64,000 nt of DNA from QPIN01 sp965224575 (GCA_965224575.1 CBDCZQ010000006.1:1674001-1738000); one strand, 5' to 3'; counted from the stretch's first letter, positions 1 through 9,342 are shown. The notes: generated by a model from the letters alone, not told the origin. Translations and numbers: made by a program.

Positions 1-69
1 ACAGATTCACTGCTTTACTTCTACTGATATGTAATGTTTTTAGTTAGGAGCGTGTCCGAAATAAGTTCC

Positions 70-233
70 TTAAGGAACCTCTGATTAAGTTGATTAGAAT
101 TTAGCGCAGAAAAAACTGTCGCTATTTTTCACGAAGTGAGACGTAATAGTCACTCTATTGCACCGATCTTCGTGGAAAATATCGGCAGTTTTAGCAAGCT
201 AAAAATAATTGGACTTGATCAGAGGTTCCTTAA
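70..233. repeat. Palindromic MITE-like element (about 164 bp)
   Basis: The left end begins TTAAGGAACCTCTGATTAAG and the right end is its near-exact inverse, ending AGAGGTTCCTTAA. Inside these ends a second pair of arms (about 111-141 and 164-192) is also complementary, so most of the element can fold into one imperfect hairpin. It contains no coding potential. This is the architecture of a non-autonomous miniature inverted-repeat element. The parent transposase is not identifiable here. No clear target duplication was assigned. Confidence 0.7.
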
Positions 234-391
234 CAGTGCATTAACCTAAAAACGAAGTTCTCACAGTTTCTAGCACAAGTTACTGATTCTGTGTTTAACA
301 ACGTTTTTTTGGATTAAGGATGTGGAGATGATATTAAAATTTCACATTAATTAAATTGTATATAGTATTTTATAGGAAAGAGTATAAATTC

Positions 392-1819
392 ATGCCTTTG
401 CCACGGTTGTTTTTAATTGATGATAATAAAACAAGAATTCAGCAATTTGAGAATATCTTATTATTTATGGAATATCAGGTTTCTACAGCAAGCTCAACAG
501 ATTATGATTCCTTATTAAAGGATCTTGATGATGTGCGAGCAGTTTTTATAGGAAATGGCTGTGAAAAACAAGCAACTTTAATTAAAACAGTTTTAGAATC
601 TACAGCAAATTTGCCTGTTATATTGTTGATAGATAAAGGGACGGCCTTACAAATACCAACGGCCATAAAAAAAATGCTGTCAGGCTTCCATGAGTGGCCA
701 AGTGTATTTCCAGTTTTTACAGAAATTTTAAAAAAACTACCGGTTCCTAAAAATGTTGAAGATACACCGAACAGGAATGTAGCTAATAAAGGATTGGCTG
801 GGAATAGTGAAAGTATTAAATTTATAAGAGAGTCAATAGATCAAGTTGCTAACTCAACTGCAACAGTTCTTGTATTAGGAGAGTCAGGAACAGGAAAGGA
901 GGTTGTTGCAAAAGCCATACATCTTGCCTCTAACAGGAAAAACAAGCCTTTTGTGCCTGTCAATTGTGGGGCAATTCCTGCTGAACTATTGGAAAGTGAG
1001 CTTTTTGGTCATGAAAAAGGGGCTTTTACCGGGGCGATAACTGCAAGGCAAGGTCGTTTTGAAATAGCCGAAGGTGGAACCTTATTTCTTGATGAAATTG
1101 GTGATATGCCAATGCCAATGCAGGTTAAATTACTAAGAGTACTTCAAGAGCGTACTTTTGAGCGTGTGGGTAGTAATAAACCGATTGAATGTAATGTAAG
1201 GATAGTGGCTGCAACACATAGAAATTTAGATGAAGAAATTAAAGAAAAACGTTTTAGAGAAGATTTGTTTTATCGACTGAATGTTTTTCCAATTGAATTG
1301 CCAGCATTACGAGAAAGAACTGAGGATATCCCTTTGTTAATTAACCATTTAGTTTATCGTATGGAAGCAAACAAACAAGAGCCAGTGTATTTTACTAGAG
1401 ATTCATTAGCTATATTGATGCAGCACCCTTGGCCTGGAAATGTTCGAGAATTATCAAACTTTATTGAAAGACTTACGATTACTCATCCCCGTGCAACTTT
1501 AGACATAGGTGATCTTCCAGAGAAATTTCAACAGTATGAGGTTCCTGATGACTTTGTTGTAGAAGAAGTAGAACCTCTTTTAATTGAAAATGTTTTAGAG
1601 GGCAAAAAAGTAGAAAAAACTTCTATAGAAAATATAGCAACATCATCTGAACTACCTGAGCAAGGTCTGGATTTAAAGGAGTTTTTAAGTAATTTAGAGC
1701 TTGGTCTTATTAAACAAGCATTAGAGGAATGTAATGGCGTAGTTGCTCATGCGGCTAAATTACTTAATATGCGCCGGACTACATTAGTTGAAAAACTACG
1801 GAAATATGAATTACATTGA
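392..1819 (+). CDS. fleQ: FleQ-like sigma-54-dependent flagellar regulator
   Basis: Bacterial enhancer-binding protein of 475 residues. The N-terminal ~120 residues resemble the FleQ receiver-like domain (starts MPLPRLFLIDDN). A central AAA+ domain follows, with Walker A GESGTGKE at about 163-170 and the sigma-54 contact motif GAFTGA at about 210. The C-terminus is a Fis-type helix-turn-helix (the last ~30 residues, including AAKLLNMRRTTLVEKL). FleQ/FlrA proteins switch on RpoN-dependent flagellar genes and in pseudomonads also respond to c-di-GMP. An upstream in-frame TTG at 356 exists, but the ATG at 392 is preferred because AGGAAAG lies about 11 bases upstream. No flagellar genes are visible beside it, so an NtrC-family activator of another process cannot be fully excluded. 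Confidence 0.85.
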   Translation: MPLPRLFLIDDNKTRIQQFENILLFMEYQVSTASSTDYDSLLKDLDDVRAVFIGNGCEKQATLIKTVLESTANLPVILLIDKGTALQIPTAIKKMLSGFHEWPSVFPVFTEILKKLPVPKNVEDTPNRNVANKGLAGNSESIKFIRESIDQVANSTATVLVLGESGTGKEVVAKAIHLASNRKNKPFVPVNCGAIPAELLESELFGHEKGAFTGAITARQGRFEIAEGGTLFLDEIGDMPMPMQVKLLRVLQERTFERVGSNKPIECNVRIVAATHRNLDEEIKEKRFREDLFYRLNVFPIELPALRERTEDIPLLINHLVYRMEANKQEPVYFTRDSLAILMQHPWPGNVRELSNFIERLTITHPRATLDIGDLPEKFQQYEVPDDFVVEEVEPLLIENVLEGKKVEKTSIENIATSSELPEQGLDLKEFLSNLELGLIKQALEECNGVVAHAAKLLNMRRTTLVEKLRKYELH

Positions 1820-1886
1820 GAATGTAATTTATTTTGTGTAACTACTTTAGGAGAAAAATAAAAAATTATTTTGCTCCTAAAGTAGT
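1809..1886 (+). terminator. Two hairpins after fleQ
   Basis: A perfect 9-bp stem (1809-1817 with 1821-1829) overlaps the fleQ stop codon and runs into TTATTTT. A second, perfect 13-bp stem follows (1841-1853 with 1874-1886, arm ACTACTTTAGGAG), with a 20-base AT-rich loop but no T-run after it. The first could act as a weak terminator. The second may stabilise the transcript or shield fleQ from the insertion sequence downstream. Confidence 0.45.
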
Positions 1887-1952
1887 CAGGGAAATTTTGG
1901 GGGGATTTCGCGGCTTTTGAAAACCAGTCGCAGCGACTTTTTTAGGGTTGAC

Positions 1953-3716
1953 TAATTAGAGTCTACTCAGAAACCACAACGCATTGATAATATTAATATA
2001 TTAGTCTATTTATGATAAAATAGTGCACGGAAAAACAGATAAACGACTCAAAACCTGTGCACCTATGATCCGAACCTGTAGCTCGAAACAACTCACTCTA
2101 GCAGAATTTGACTGGCCTTTTGACACGGCTCTAGATAAACACAATCGCTGGGTAAAAATGAGTCAATGCATTCCCTGGGATGACTTAGCAGAGGGTTATT
2201 ATCAAGGGCTTTCGGCAGACACAGGGCGTCCAGCCAAGGATGCACGCTGCGTCATCGGTGCAGTGATCATAAAACACAAGCTAAGCCTTTCTGATATTGA
2301 AACGGTTCAGCAAATTCAAGAAAACCCTTATATGCAATTTTTTGTAGGATTTGCCAGTTTTCAGGCGGAACCACCCTTTGCGCCTTCATTACTCGTTGAT
2401 ATTAGAAAACGCATGGGAGCATCCGTTTTTGAAGTATTCGAGCAAGCGATTATTAACGCACATGATGGCGAAAAGGAAAAAAGTCAGGCTAAAGCAGACC
2501 TAGAATCAGACCCCTCATCGCAGATCAATAGCAAAGAAAACGAAGATGATTCATTGCAAGGAAACGTAGAAGACGAAGCGAAATCTGATTCACAAGAAAT
2601 AGAAATAGGAAATTCAAAAGAAATTGACACACATCAAGGCAAACTGATTCTTGATGCCACTGTGGTTGAGCAAGCCATCCGTTATCCAACAGACCTTAAC
2701 CTACTCAATGAAGCGCGTGAGTTCAGTGAGAAAATCATTGATTTCCTTTATTTAGAAACAACGCTGGATAAGAAGCCACGTACCTATCGAGAAAAGGCAC
2801 GATCTGCTTTTTTATCGATCGTCAAACAAAAACGTCCTGGCAGGAAAAAACTACGCCGAGGAATAAAACAACAACTGCAATATCTTCGCCGTAACCTGAG
2901 ACATATTGAACAACTCCTGACATACTGGCCTGAAGGCACAGAACTTCCATTACCTCGCTGGTTACTCTATCGCTACTGGGTGATTCAACACCTCTATGAA
3001 CAGCAATGGGCAATGTATACCACTAAAACTCGTCGTTGTGATAATAGAATCGTCAGTATCAGCCAACCTTATGTACGCCCCATCATTCGAGGCAAACAAA
3101 ACAAGGTGGTTGAATTTGGCGCTAAACTCAGTGTCAGCCTAACAGATGATGGGTTTTCTCGTGTAGATCATTTGCGCTGGGATGCTTTTCATGAAGGGTT
3201 GGATTTAACATCACAAGTTGAACACTATCATCAGCGAACGGGCTATTACCCAGAAAAGATCTTGGCAGACCCACTTTATGGCACGCGAGAAAACCGGAAT
3301 TATCTTAAAAGCAAAGGCATCCACTTTGCGGGAAAACCACTCGGTCGACCCAAGAAAGAGACAGAAGACAACCGGGAAGAACTCAAACAACTCAAAGCAC
3401 AACGAAGAGCAGATTATCTACAACGGATACCCATTGAAGGCAAATTTGGCCAAGGCAAGAATGGCTATCGACTGAATTATATTAGAGCCAAGCGTGCAGA
3501 TACCTCACTGGCATGGATCAATAGCATATTCTTGGTGATGAACCTATTGATCCTGGAAAGGATCTTTTTTGCCTGTCGTAAAAGCAGTCAAATCAGAGAT
3601 ATATTGTCGTTAAAACAAATTGAAAAAATATTATGTTGTCAGATGCAGAGAATTTTTCAATTTTTTGGCCAGTTTTGTAAAAAACTCGTGCTGATTTACT
3701 GAGCAGACTCTAATTA
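1953..3716 (+). mobile_element. IS5/IS1182-like insertion sequence
   Basis: Imperfect terminal inverted repeats start GAGTCTACTCAG (1959-1970) and end CTGAGCAGACTC (3699-3710). They are bounded on both sides by TAATTA (1953-1958 and 3711-3716). TAATTA is itself palindromic, so it may be a target duplication or an extension of the repeats. One transposase gene fills the interior. The element sits between fleQ and a small open frame, and joining the flanks at TAATTA gives a continuous open frame into the small ORF at 3742. Confidence 0.8.
2023..3702 (+). CDS. IS5/IS1182-like DDE transposase
   Basis: Transposase of up to 559 residues. The N-terminal part (about 20-150) matches the DUF772-type DNA-binding region. 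A poorly conserved acidic Ser/Glu/Asp-rich linker (about 150-205) follows, then an RNase H-like catalytic domain. Candidate catalytic residues are Asp in LILDATVV, Asp in ILADPLYGTRENR and Glu in RIPIEGKFGQGK. The frame is intact and spans nearly the whole element, so it may be active. The start is uncertain: GTG at 2023 gives the longest frame, and an ATG at 2065 is also possible; neither has a clear ribosome binding site. The stop codon lies within the right terminal repeat. Confidence 0.85.
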   Translation: MHGKTDKRLKTCAPMIRTCSSKQLTLAEFDWPFDTALDKHNRWVKMSQCIPWDDLAEGYYQGLSADTGRPAKDARCVIGAVIIKHKLSLSDIETVQQIQENPYMQFFVGFASFQAEPPFAPSLLVDIRKRMGASVFEVFEQAIINAHDGEKEKSQAKADLESDPSSQINSKENEDDSLQGNVEDEAKSDSQEIEIGNSKEIDTHQGKLILDATVVEQAIRYPTDLNLLNEAREFSEKIIDFLYLETTLDKKPRTYREKARSAFLSIVKQKRPGRKKLRRGIKQQLQYLRRNLRHIEQLLTYWPEGTELPLPRWLLYRYWVIQHLYEQQWAMYTTKTRRCDNRIVSISQPYVRPIIRGKQNKVVEFGAKLSVSLTDDGFSRVDHLRWDAFHEGLDLTSQVEHYHQRTGYYPEKILADPLYGTRENRNYLKSKGIHFAGKPLGRPKKETEDNREELKQLKAQRRADYLQRIPIEGKFGQGKNGYRLNYIRAKRADTSLAWINSIFLVMNLLILERIFFACRKSSQIRDILSLKQIEKILCCQMQRIFQFFGQFCKKLVLIY

Positions 3717-3741
3717 TGGTGATAAGCTTGCTTTAAACTTT

Positions 3742-3936
3742 ATGCGAGGTAAACCGCCATATAAAAGGGTAAGGAGACATGAGGAAAATAAAAAGAGAAG
3801 AATAAATCAGCAGTCTGTAGAAATGTCGGCGTTGGAAATAGATCAGAGCATCAATTCAAAGGTATCGTCTAAAATTACGGAAAAAGGTTTTACAGGTGGG
3901 CATCTTGATCGTACAAAAAGGCATAGCAGTCGCTAG
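3742..3936 (+). CDS. Small basic hypothetical protein, possibly a fragment
   Basis: Frame of 64 residues rich in Lys, Arg and Ser, beginning MRGKPPYKRVRR, not recognised. There is no convincing ribosome binding site. The frame is open upstream through the insertion sequence end (residues YGDKLALNF precede the Met). Removing the element joins it to further open codons up to a stop near 1918. It may therefore be the 3' part of a small gene broken by the insertion, or non-coding DNA. Evidence for translation is weak. Confidence 0.25.
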   Translation: MRGKPPYKRVRRHEENKKRRINQQSVEMSALEIDQSINSKVSSKITEKGFTGGHLDRTKRHSSR

Positions 3937-3982
3937 AGATTGAGTCTATATATTTTCAATACCAGTATTTGATTGTAAGAAT

Positions 3983-4038
3983 AAAAAAAGGGGGAAGATC
4001 TTCAATCATGTGTACCGGCCAACCCCACTTTTGTTTTT
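3983..4038 (-). terminator. Possible terminator after pgl
   Basis: Read on the minus strand, AAAAGTGGGG is followed, after about 25 bases, by CCCCCTTTTTTT. This gives a short imperfect GC stem flanked by A/U pairs and ending in a T-run. It lies just after the pgl stop codon, at the end of the gnd-zwf-pgl operon. Confidence 0.4.
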
Positions 4039-4066
4039 TAATTAATCTTACTCTGATTATTGCATG

Positions 4067-4747
4067 TTACCTAAATGCGGAATTATCAATATAAATATCA
4101 ACGCCTGTTATAGGAGCGATGCTTGCAACAGGGAGGTTTGTCCCTTGTTTCCATTGTTTAACTGGGTCTTGTTTAGACTCACCAGTGACGATAAAAAATA
4201 ATTCCCGCGTATTAGCTAATGTTTTAGCACTTAATGAAATTCTATCAGAAGGTGGTTTAGGTGAATTGTAGACTTCATGGACTGCCTCTTCATTATCATG
4301 TAAGTGTCCAGGAAATAAACTAGCTGTATGGCCATCTTCACCCATGCCGAGTAAAACCAGATCAAATTGTTCAACATTAGCAATAGCATCGCGATATTCT
4401 TTAGCAGCTTCTACTGCCCCTAATTCGGTCGGCATGGTAAAAATATTGGCCTTAGGTATATCAACCTTGGATAGCAGTGCGTTAGTAGCCATAATGCTGT
4501 TTCTTTCTTTGTCTTCCGCTGATAAACAGCGTTCATCACCATAATAAATCATCCATTTTGACCAGTCTGTTTTCGTACTGGCTAGTTGTTGATATATTTT
4601 TTCAGGTGTACTGCCACCCGCTAAAACAATTTTAAAACAGCCTCTTGCAGCAATAGCTTTTTCTGCGCTAATAATGATTTGTTTTACTACTGCATCAGCA
4701 ACTTGTGCTGCTGTTTCAAATTGATGCCATTGGTTTATTATCTGCAT
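4067..4747 (-). CDS. pgl: 6-phosphogluconolactonase
   Basis: Hydrolyses 6-phosphogluconolactone to 6-phosphogluconate, the second step of the oxidative pentose phosphate pathway, in the cytosol. The 226-residue protein has the DevB/NagB-like fold signatures: LAGGSTPEKIYQQL near the N-terminus, WMIYYGDERC (about 65-75) and LLGMGEDGHTASLFPG (about 130-145). Its length is normal for the bacterial DevB form. Its start overlaps the end of zwf by 10 bases, indicating translational coupling. It is the last gene of gnd-zwf-pgl. Confidence 0.95.
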   Translation of the reverse strand: MQIINQWHQFETAAQVADAVVKQIIISAEKAIAARGCFKIVLAGGSTPEKIYQQLASTKTDWSKWMIYYGDERCLSAEDKERNSIMATNALLSKVDIPKANIFTMPTELGAVEAAKEYRDAIANVEQFDLVLLGMGEDGHTASLFPGHLHDNEEAVHEVYNSPKPPSDRISLSAKTLANTRELFFIVTGESKQDPVKQWKQGTNLPVASIAPITGVDIYIDNSAFR

Positions 4748-6237
4748 TCTGAATCTTCTTTAGGTGTTAATGTATGTCGCCAATATTGTTTTTCTTTATC
4801 AAATAAACGTCTACTTCCCTCTGGGCCCCATGAGCCAGCAGGGTAAGTGGCGATGTAATCGCGTTCTTCTGACCATTTTTGTAAAATGGGGTCAATAATT
4901 TTCCAAGCGAACTCTACTTCATCTGCACGTAAAAATAAAGAACGATCACCTTCAATGACATCAAGTAACAAATCTTCGTAGGCATCGGTATGATGCTCAT
5001 CATCTTTGCGATAACTAGCATCTAAACTGGTCAGGCGTGTGCTCATTTCTAAGCCCGGTTCTTTTACCGTCATTTCCATCCGAATACATTCTTCTGGTTG
5101 AATGCCCATTAACAACCAGTTAGGATCATCACATTTTACTTGAGTATCACGGAAAAACTGTAAGGGTGGCTGTTTAAAGCAAATTGAAATGGTGGACTGA
5201 CTCTTTTCCATCCGTTTTCCAGTACGCAAATAGATGGGGACATCTTTCCAGCGCCAATTATCAATATATAGTTTTAATGCTGCATAGGTTTCAGTCACAC
5301 TATTTTCAGGTACGTTTTCTTCTTGTAAATAGCCTTTTACTTTTTCATCATTAACATTCCCACTGGCATATTGAGCACGGAAAGCATGGGCATTAACGGC
5401 TTCTTTAGGAATAGGTCGTACAGATTTAAGTACCTTTACTTTTTCATCTCGTAATGATTCAGCATCCATAGATGCAGGTGGCTCCATGGTCACCAGCGTC
5501 ATTAATTGCAGTAAATGGCTTTGTAACATATCACGAGTTGCACCGGATGTATCATAATATTGTGCCCTTGTTCCAATACCAAATTCTTCTGAATGAGTGA
5601 TTTGAATGTGATCTATATAATTACGATTCCATAGAGGTTCTAACATGGTGTTAGCAAAACGGAAGACTAATAAGTTTTGTACCGTTCCTTTTCCTAAGTA
5701 ATGATCAATCCGATAAATCTGATCTTCTCTAAGGTATTTGCCTATTTTTTTCTGTAAAGATTGGGCGCTGGGTAAGTCATAACCGAAAGGTTTTTCGATG
5801 ATTACTCGACTCCAGCCAGCTTCTTCTTTTAATAAATTCGCATTACTGAGCAGCTCAACGGTACTACCAAAATCAGAAGGACTAACCGCTAGATAAAAGG
5901 CTTTATTTTGCGGAAATTTTTTTGCATTATTAACTACTTTAGCTAATGCGTCATAACTTTCTGCTTGCTTGATATCACCTTTATGATAATACATGCGCTC
6001 ACAAAATCGCTTAAAAATAGTTTCGTCTAACCCGTTGCGTGCTTTGGCTTCTAGCATGTCCCGAACTTCAGATTGCCATTTTTTTTGATCCCATTCTCTG
6101 CGACCTAAAGCGATAATTTTACTGCCTTCGGGTAATAAATTTTCAGCATCTAAATGATACAAGGCAGGCATTAATTTAACGCGTGATAAATTTCCTGTCG
6201 CGCCATAAATTATATAAGTACAAGCTTCTGCTTTCAT
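4738..6237 (-). CDS. zwf: Glucose-6-phosphate 1-dehydrogenase
   Basis: Oxidises glucose 6-phosphate to 6-phosphogluconolactone with NAD(P)+. The N-terminal Rossmann motif reads IIYGATGNLSRVKLMPAL. The substrate-binding signature RIDHYLGKGTVQN lies at about 176-188, including the catalytic His of the family. At 499 residues it is full length. It lies 10 bases after gnd and overlaps pgl. In RuMP-cycle methanotrophs this enzyme and Gnd form the dissimilatory hexulose phosphate cycle that oxidises formaldehyde to CO2; that role here is inferred from the organism type. Confidence 0.96.
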   Translation of the reverse strand: MKAEACTYIIYGATGNLSRVKLMPALYHLDAENLLPEGSKIIALGRREWDQKKWQSEVRDMLEAKARNGLDETIFKRFCERMYYHKGDIKQAESYDALAKVVNNAKKFPQNKAFYLAVSPSDFGSTVELLSNANLLKEEAGWSRVIIEKPFGYDLPSAQSLQKKIGKYLREDQIYRIDHYLGKGTVQNLLVFRFANTMLEPLWNRNYIDHIQITHSEEFGIGTRAQYYDTSGATRDMLQSHLLQLMTLVTMEPPASMDAESLRDEKVKVLKSVRPIPKEAVNAHAFRAQYASGNVNDEKVKGYLQEENVPENSVTETYAALKLYIDNWRWKDVPIYLRTGKRMEKSQSTISICFKQPPLQFFRDTQVKCDDPNWLLMGIQPEECIRMEMTVKEPGLEMSTRLTSLDASYRKDDEHHTDAYEDLLLDVIEGDRSLFLRADEVEFAWKIIDPILQKWSEERDYIATYPAGSWGPEGSRRLFDKEKQYWRHTLTPKEDSECR

Positions 6238-6247
6238 TTAGTTGGCC

Positions 6248-7693
6248 TTAAGCGTTATAAGTAGATGATGCAGTTTTACCACCATGACCAGTCCAGTCAG
6301 TGTGGAAGAATTTCCCACGAGGTTTGTCAGTACGCTCATAACTATGAGCGCCAAAATAATCACGTTGTGCTTGAAGTAAATTAGCCGGTAACCGCGCTGT
6401 GCGATAACCATCAAAATAAGCTAGTGCAGAAGAAAATGCAGGTGTTGGAACATTAAGCTCAATACCTAATATAACCGCTTTTCTCCAGCCAGCATCTGCT
6501 TTTGTCATTGCTTCTGAAAAGAAATCTGCCAACAACAGGTTTTCTAATTTAGCGTCCTCATCATATGCTTTCTTTATATCGTTTAAAAATTGACTGCGGA
6601 TAATACAGCCGCCACGCCACATAAGCGCAATGTCTCCATAATTTAGAGTCCAGTCATATTCTTTAGCGGCTTCACGCATTAATTGAAAGCCTTGTGCATA
6701 AGAAATAATTTTAGAGGCATATAAAGCATCATGAATGGCATCAATCATCATTAATTTATCGCCAGAAAAGTTTTCTTTATGTTTAGGTAAATGCTGTGCG
6801 GCCTTAACGCGTTGTTCTTTTTGTGCAGATAAGCATCGTGCAAAAACTGATTCGGCGATAAGAGTTAAAGGAACCCCTAAATCTAATGCATTAATTCCTG
6901 TCCATTTGCCAGTCCCTTTTTGGCCTGCTGTATCCAATATACAGTCAATAAGGGGTTGGCCATTATCATCTTTATAGGCAAGTATATTGGCAGTAATTTC
7001 TACTAGATATGAATCTAATACTCCTTTATTCCATTCGGCAAAGATACTTTGAATTTCATCAATACTTAAGCCTAAACCTTCACGCATTAGTTGATAGGCT
7101 TCACAGATAAGCTGCATATCACCATATTCAATGCCGTTATGCACCATTTTGACATAGTGACCACCGCCATTATCGCCTACCCATTCACAGCAAGGAGCAC
7201 CGTCAACTTTGGCACTGATTGCCTGAAAAATTGGCTTAACTGCCTCCCAAGCGTCTTTATTTCCACCAGGCATAATTGAAGGCCCATGTCTTGCGCCTTC
7301 TTCTCCACCTGATACACCTGTGCCAATAAACAGGATACCTTTTTCTTTTAAATAATCAGTCCGACGATTTGAATCGGTATAAAGTGAGTTGCCACCATCA
7401 ATAATAATATCGCCGGCTGATAGTAGAGGTAGAAGTTTTTCTATGTAAATATCAACAACTGCTCCTGCCTTAACCATAAGCATGACTTTTCTGGGTGCTT
7501 CAAGACTATCAACAAGTTCTTCTAGAGAATGCGTACCAACTACTTCAGTCCCTTTGGCTGGGCCATTAAGAAATTCATCAACTTTGCTTGTAGTGCGATT
7601 AAAAACGGAGACTTTAAAGCCGTTATCGTTCATATTCAGAACAAGGTTTTGTCCCATGACTGCAAGGCCGATTAATCCTATGTTAGCTTTCAT
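6248..7693 (-). CDS. gnd: 6-phosphogluconate dehydrogenase (decarboxylating)
   Basis: Converts 6-phosphogluconate to ribulose 5-phosphate plus CO2 with reduction of NAD(P)+. The protein shows the dinucleotide-binding GLAVMGQNLVLNM, the family motif GVSGGEEGARHGPSIMPGG, the catalytic region GHYVKMVHNGIEYGDMQLI, and LDTAGQKGTGKWT. The start at 7693 gives 481 residues, typical of the long decarboxylating form, and has AAGAGAA just upstream. A longer frame from 7738 adds 15 residues but lacks a ribosome binding site. First gene of gnd-zwf-pgl; ribulose 5-phosphate feeds directly into formaldehyde fixation. Confidence 0.96.
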   Translation of the reverse strand: MKANIGLIGLAVMGQNLVLNMNDNGFKVSVFNRTTSKVDEFLNGPAKGTEVVGTHSLEELVDSLEAPRKVMLMVKAGAVVDIYIEKLLPLLSAGDIIIDGGNSLYTDSNRRTDYLKEKGILFIGTGVSGGEEGARHGPSIMPGGNKDAWEAVKPIFQAISAKVDGAPCCEWVGDNGGGHYVKMVHNGIEYGDMQLICEAYQLMREGLGLSIDEIQSIFAEWNKGVLDSYLVEITANILAYKDDNGQPLIDCILDTAGQKGTGKWTGINALDLGVPLTLIAESVFARCLSAQKEQRVKAAQHLPKHKENFSGDKLMMIDAIHDALYASKIISYAQGFQLMREAAKEYDWTLNYGDIALMWRGGCIIRSQFLNDIKKAYDEDAKLENLLLADFFSEAMTKADAGWRKAVILGIELNVPTPAFSSALAYFDGYRTARLPANLLQAQRDYFGAHSYERTDKPRGKFFHTDWTGHGGKTASSTYNA

Positions 7694-7922
7694 TAGTTTC
7701 TCTTGATTAGATAATTTAGTAACTTTTGATTTTAACATGCCAAGCTATTAGAAGCTTTAAGAAAATTGAAAAATCAAGAGTAAGTCACAGTTGCTTTTTT
7801 GATGCACCAATAGCGAACTTTGGCAGTACCAAATTAGTGCTTTTATGGGGGGGGTCAGGAAGAGGTTTTTTTAGTCTCTAATTTGATATTTTGATTGAAA
7901 AGTCTAGCTTACTTGGAGAGTG

Positions 7923-8408
7923 TCATTTTTTATATAATTCGCTACTATTGTCCATATTATGAGTATCACTGTACAACATAGGTTCACCCTCATTTAAAAT
8001 AGCTGCATCAACAACATTGCAAATAACAAGCTGGTGATCGCCTGCATCAGCATAATGTTTAACCTCACAGTCAAAATAGGCAAGGCTATTTGCCAAAGCA
8101 GGGGAGCCTATTTTTGTTTTTTGCCATTTGAAACCATCCATCTTGTCTTTATCGCTAGACTGTCCAAAATGAGCGGCTTCAATATATTGCTCGTTATTTA
8201 AAATACTAATGCAACAAATGCCTCCTTCTTGTAATATTTTATAAGAATGATGCTCAGGGTTGATGCTGAAACAAATTAGCGGTGGGTTAAAAGAAACTTG
8301 CATAACCCAGGCTGCTGTAAAAGCATTTTTTTGTTCTCCATTTGCAACGCTAATAACATAGACACCTTGGGTGATGTGTTTATAAACGGCATCAATATTG
8401 TCATTCAT
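7923..8408 (-). CDS. Flavin reductase-like FMN-binding protein
   Basis: 161-residue protein of the flavin reductase-like split-barrel family: VYVISVANGEQKNAFTAAWVMQVSFNPPLICFSINPEH is the characteristic FMN-binding start of the fold (about 17-55), and the C-terminal half has the FDCEVKHYADAGDHQLVICNV strand pair. Such proteins bind FMN and often reduce flavins with NAD(P)H or serve as oxidoreductases; the substrate is not predictable. Its ATG overlaps the nadC stop by one base (TAATG), so it is translationally coupled to NAD synthesis. Confidence 0.8.
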   Translation of the reverse strand: MNDNIDAVYKHITQGVYVISVANGEQKNAFTAAWVMQVSFNPPLICFSINPEHHSYKILQEGGICCISILNNEQYIEAAHFGQSSDKDKMDGFKWQKTKIGSPALANSLAYFDCEVKHYADAGDHQLVICNVVDAAILNEGEPMLYSDTHNMDNSSELYKK

Positions 8409-9241
8409 TAATCTGTCTCCATTTTTACCCGCATTGATAAATCAATTGCCTTTACATGTTTGGTTAAAGCCCCAATTGAAATAAAATCGACCCCTGTTTC
8501 AGCTATTACACGAATATTATCTAATGTAATGTCACCAGAGGCTTCTAATTCAATATCACCATGATTAAGAGCAACCGCCTTTTTCATATCAGCAGTAGAA
8601 AAATTATCTAACATGATACGATCAGGTTTTGCTTCAATGGCTTGTGCATATTCAGCTAAAGATTCAACTTCGACTTCAATCGGAACATCTGATATTTTTT
8701 TAGCACTATTGACTGCTAATTTAATAGAGCCAGCAGCCATAATGTGGTTTTCTTTAATCAGTACACCATCATAAAGACCCGTTCGGTGATTAAAACATCC
8801 ACCGCAAGTGACAGCGTATTTCTGTGCATTCCTTAGACCCGGAATCGTTTTTCGGGTATCTAATACCTTGCATTGTGTTCCTGAAACAGCATCTGAGTAT
8901 TGTTTGGCAATAGTTGCAGTATAAGATAACGTTTGCAAAAGGTTTAACGCTGTTCTTTCGCCTGTTAATAAACCTTGTGCAGAACCGCTTAGTTGACATA
9001 ATCTTGTGTTTTCTTCTATCAGCTCCCCTTCTGAAGCTAGCCATTGAATGGCTATTTTTGGGTTTATGGTTTTAAAAATTGCATCAAACCATGCTTGGCC
9101 GCATAAAACCATTTTTTCACGGGTAATAACATTTGCCGTGGCTTGAGTAGTTGGAGGAATAATGCTGGCTGTTATGTCGCCACTTCCTATATCTTCGGCA
9201 AGAAAGTTTTTTATTTCAGTGCTTGTAGGTTGAGAATTCAT
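8408..9241 (-). CDS. nadC: Nicotinate-nucleotide pyrophosphorylase (carboxylating)
   Basis: Converts quinolinate and PRPP to nicotinate mononucleotide, PPi and CO2 in de novo NAD synthesis. The 277-residue protein has ITREKMVLCGQAW, the motif LDTRKTIPGLRNAQKYAV, the conserved GGCFNHRTGLYDGVLIKENH, and the barrel end LEASGDITLDNIRVIAETGVDFISIGALTKHV. All are typical of the family and the length is normal. It is divergent from ampD, an arrangement common in gammaproteobacteria, and is followed by a coupled flavin reductase-like gene. Confidence 0.96.
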   Translation of the reverse strand: MNSQPTSTEIKNFLAEDIGSGDITASIIPPTTQATANVITREKMVLCGQAWFDAIFKTINPKIAIQWLASEGELIEENTRLCQLSGSAQGLLTGERTALNLLQTLSYTATIAKQYSDAVSGTQCKVLDTRKTIPGLRNAQKYAVTCGGCFNHRTGLYDGVLIKENHIMAAGSIKLAVNSAKKISDVPIEVEVESLAEYAQAIEAKPDRIMLDNFSTADMKKAVALNHGDIELEASGDITLDNIRVIAETGVDFISIGALTKHVKAIDLSMRVKMETD

Positions 9242-9342
9242 TTACTTTGTTTAAATAACTTTGAGATTGAGGGCTTTAAGCATTTATTAAAATTTCAATT
9301 ATAATATCAGTAAAGTAACTGATTTGTTTTATAGTATTTTAA

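Noticed and set aside
3218..3475. Open frame of 85 codons within the IS transposase
   Set aside because: A frame-shifted shadow of the transposase gene with no family resemblance.
7847..7854. Run of eight G in an AT-rich intergenic region upstream of gnd
   Set aside because: Could slip, but it is about 150 bases from the gnd start and not between recognisable promoter boxes, so there is no evidence for phase variation.
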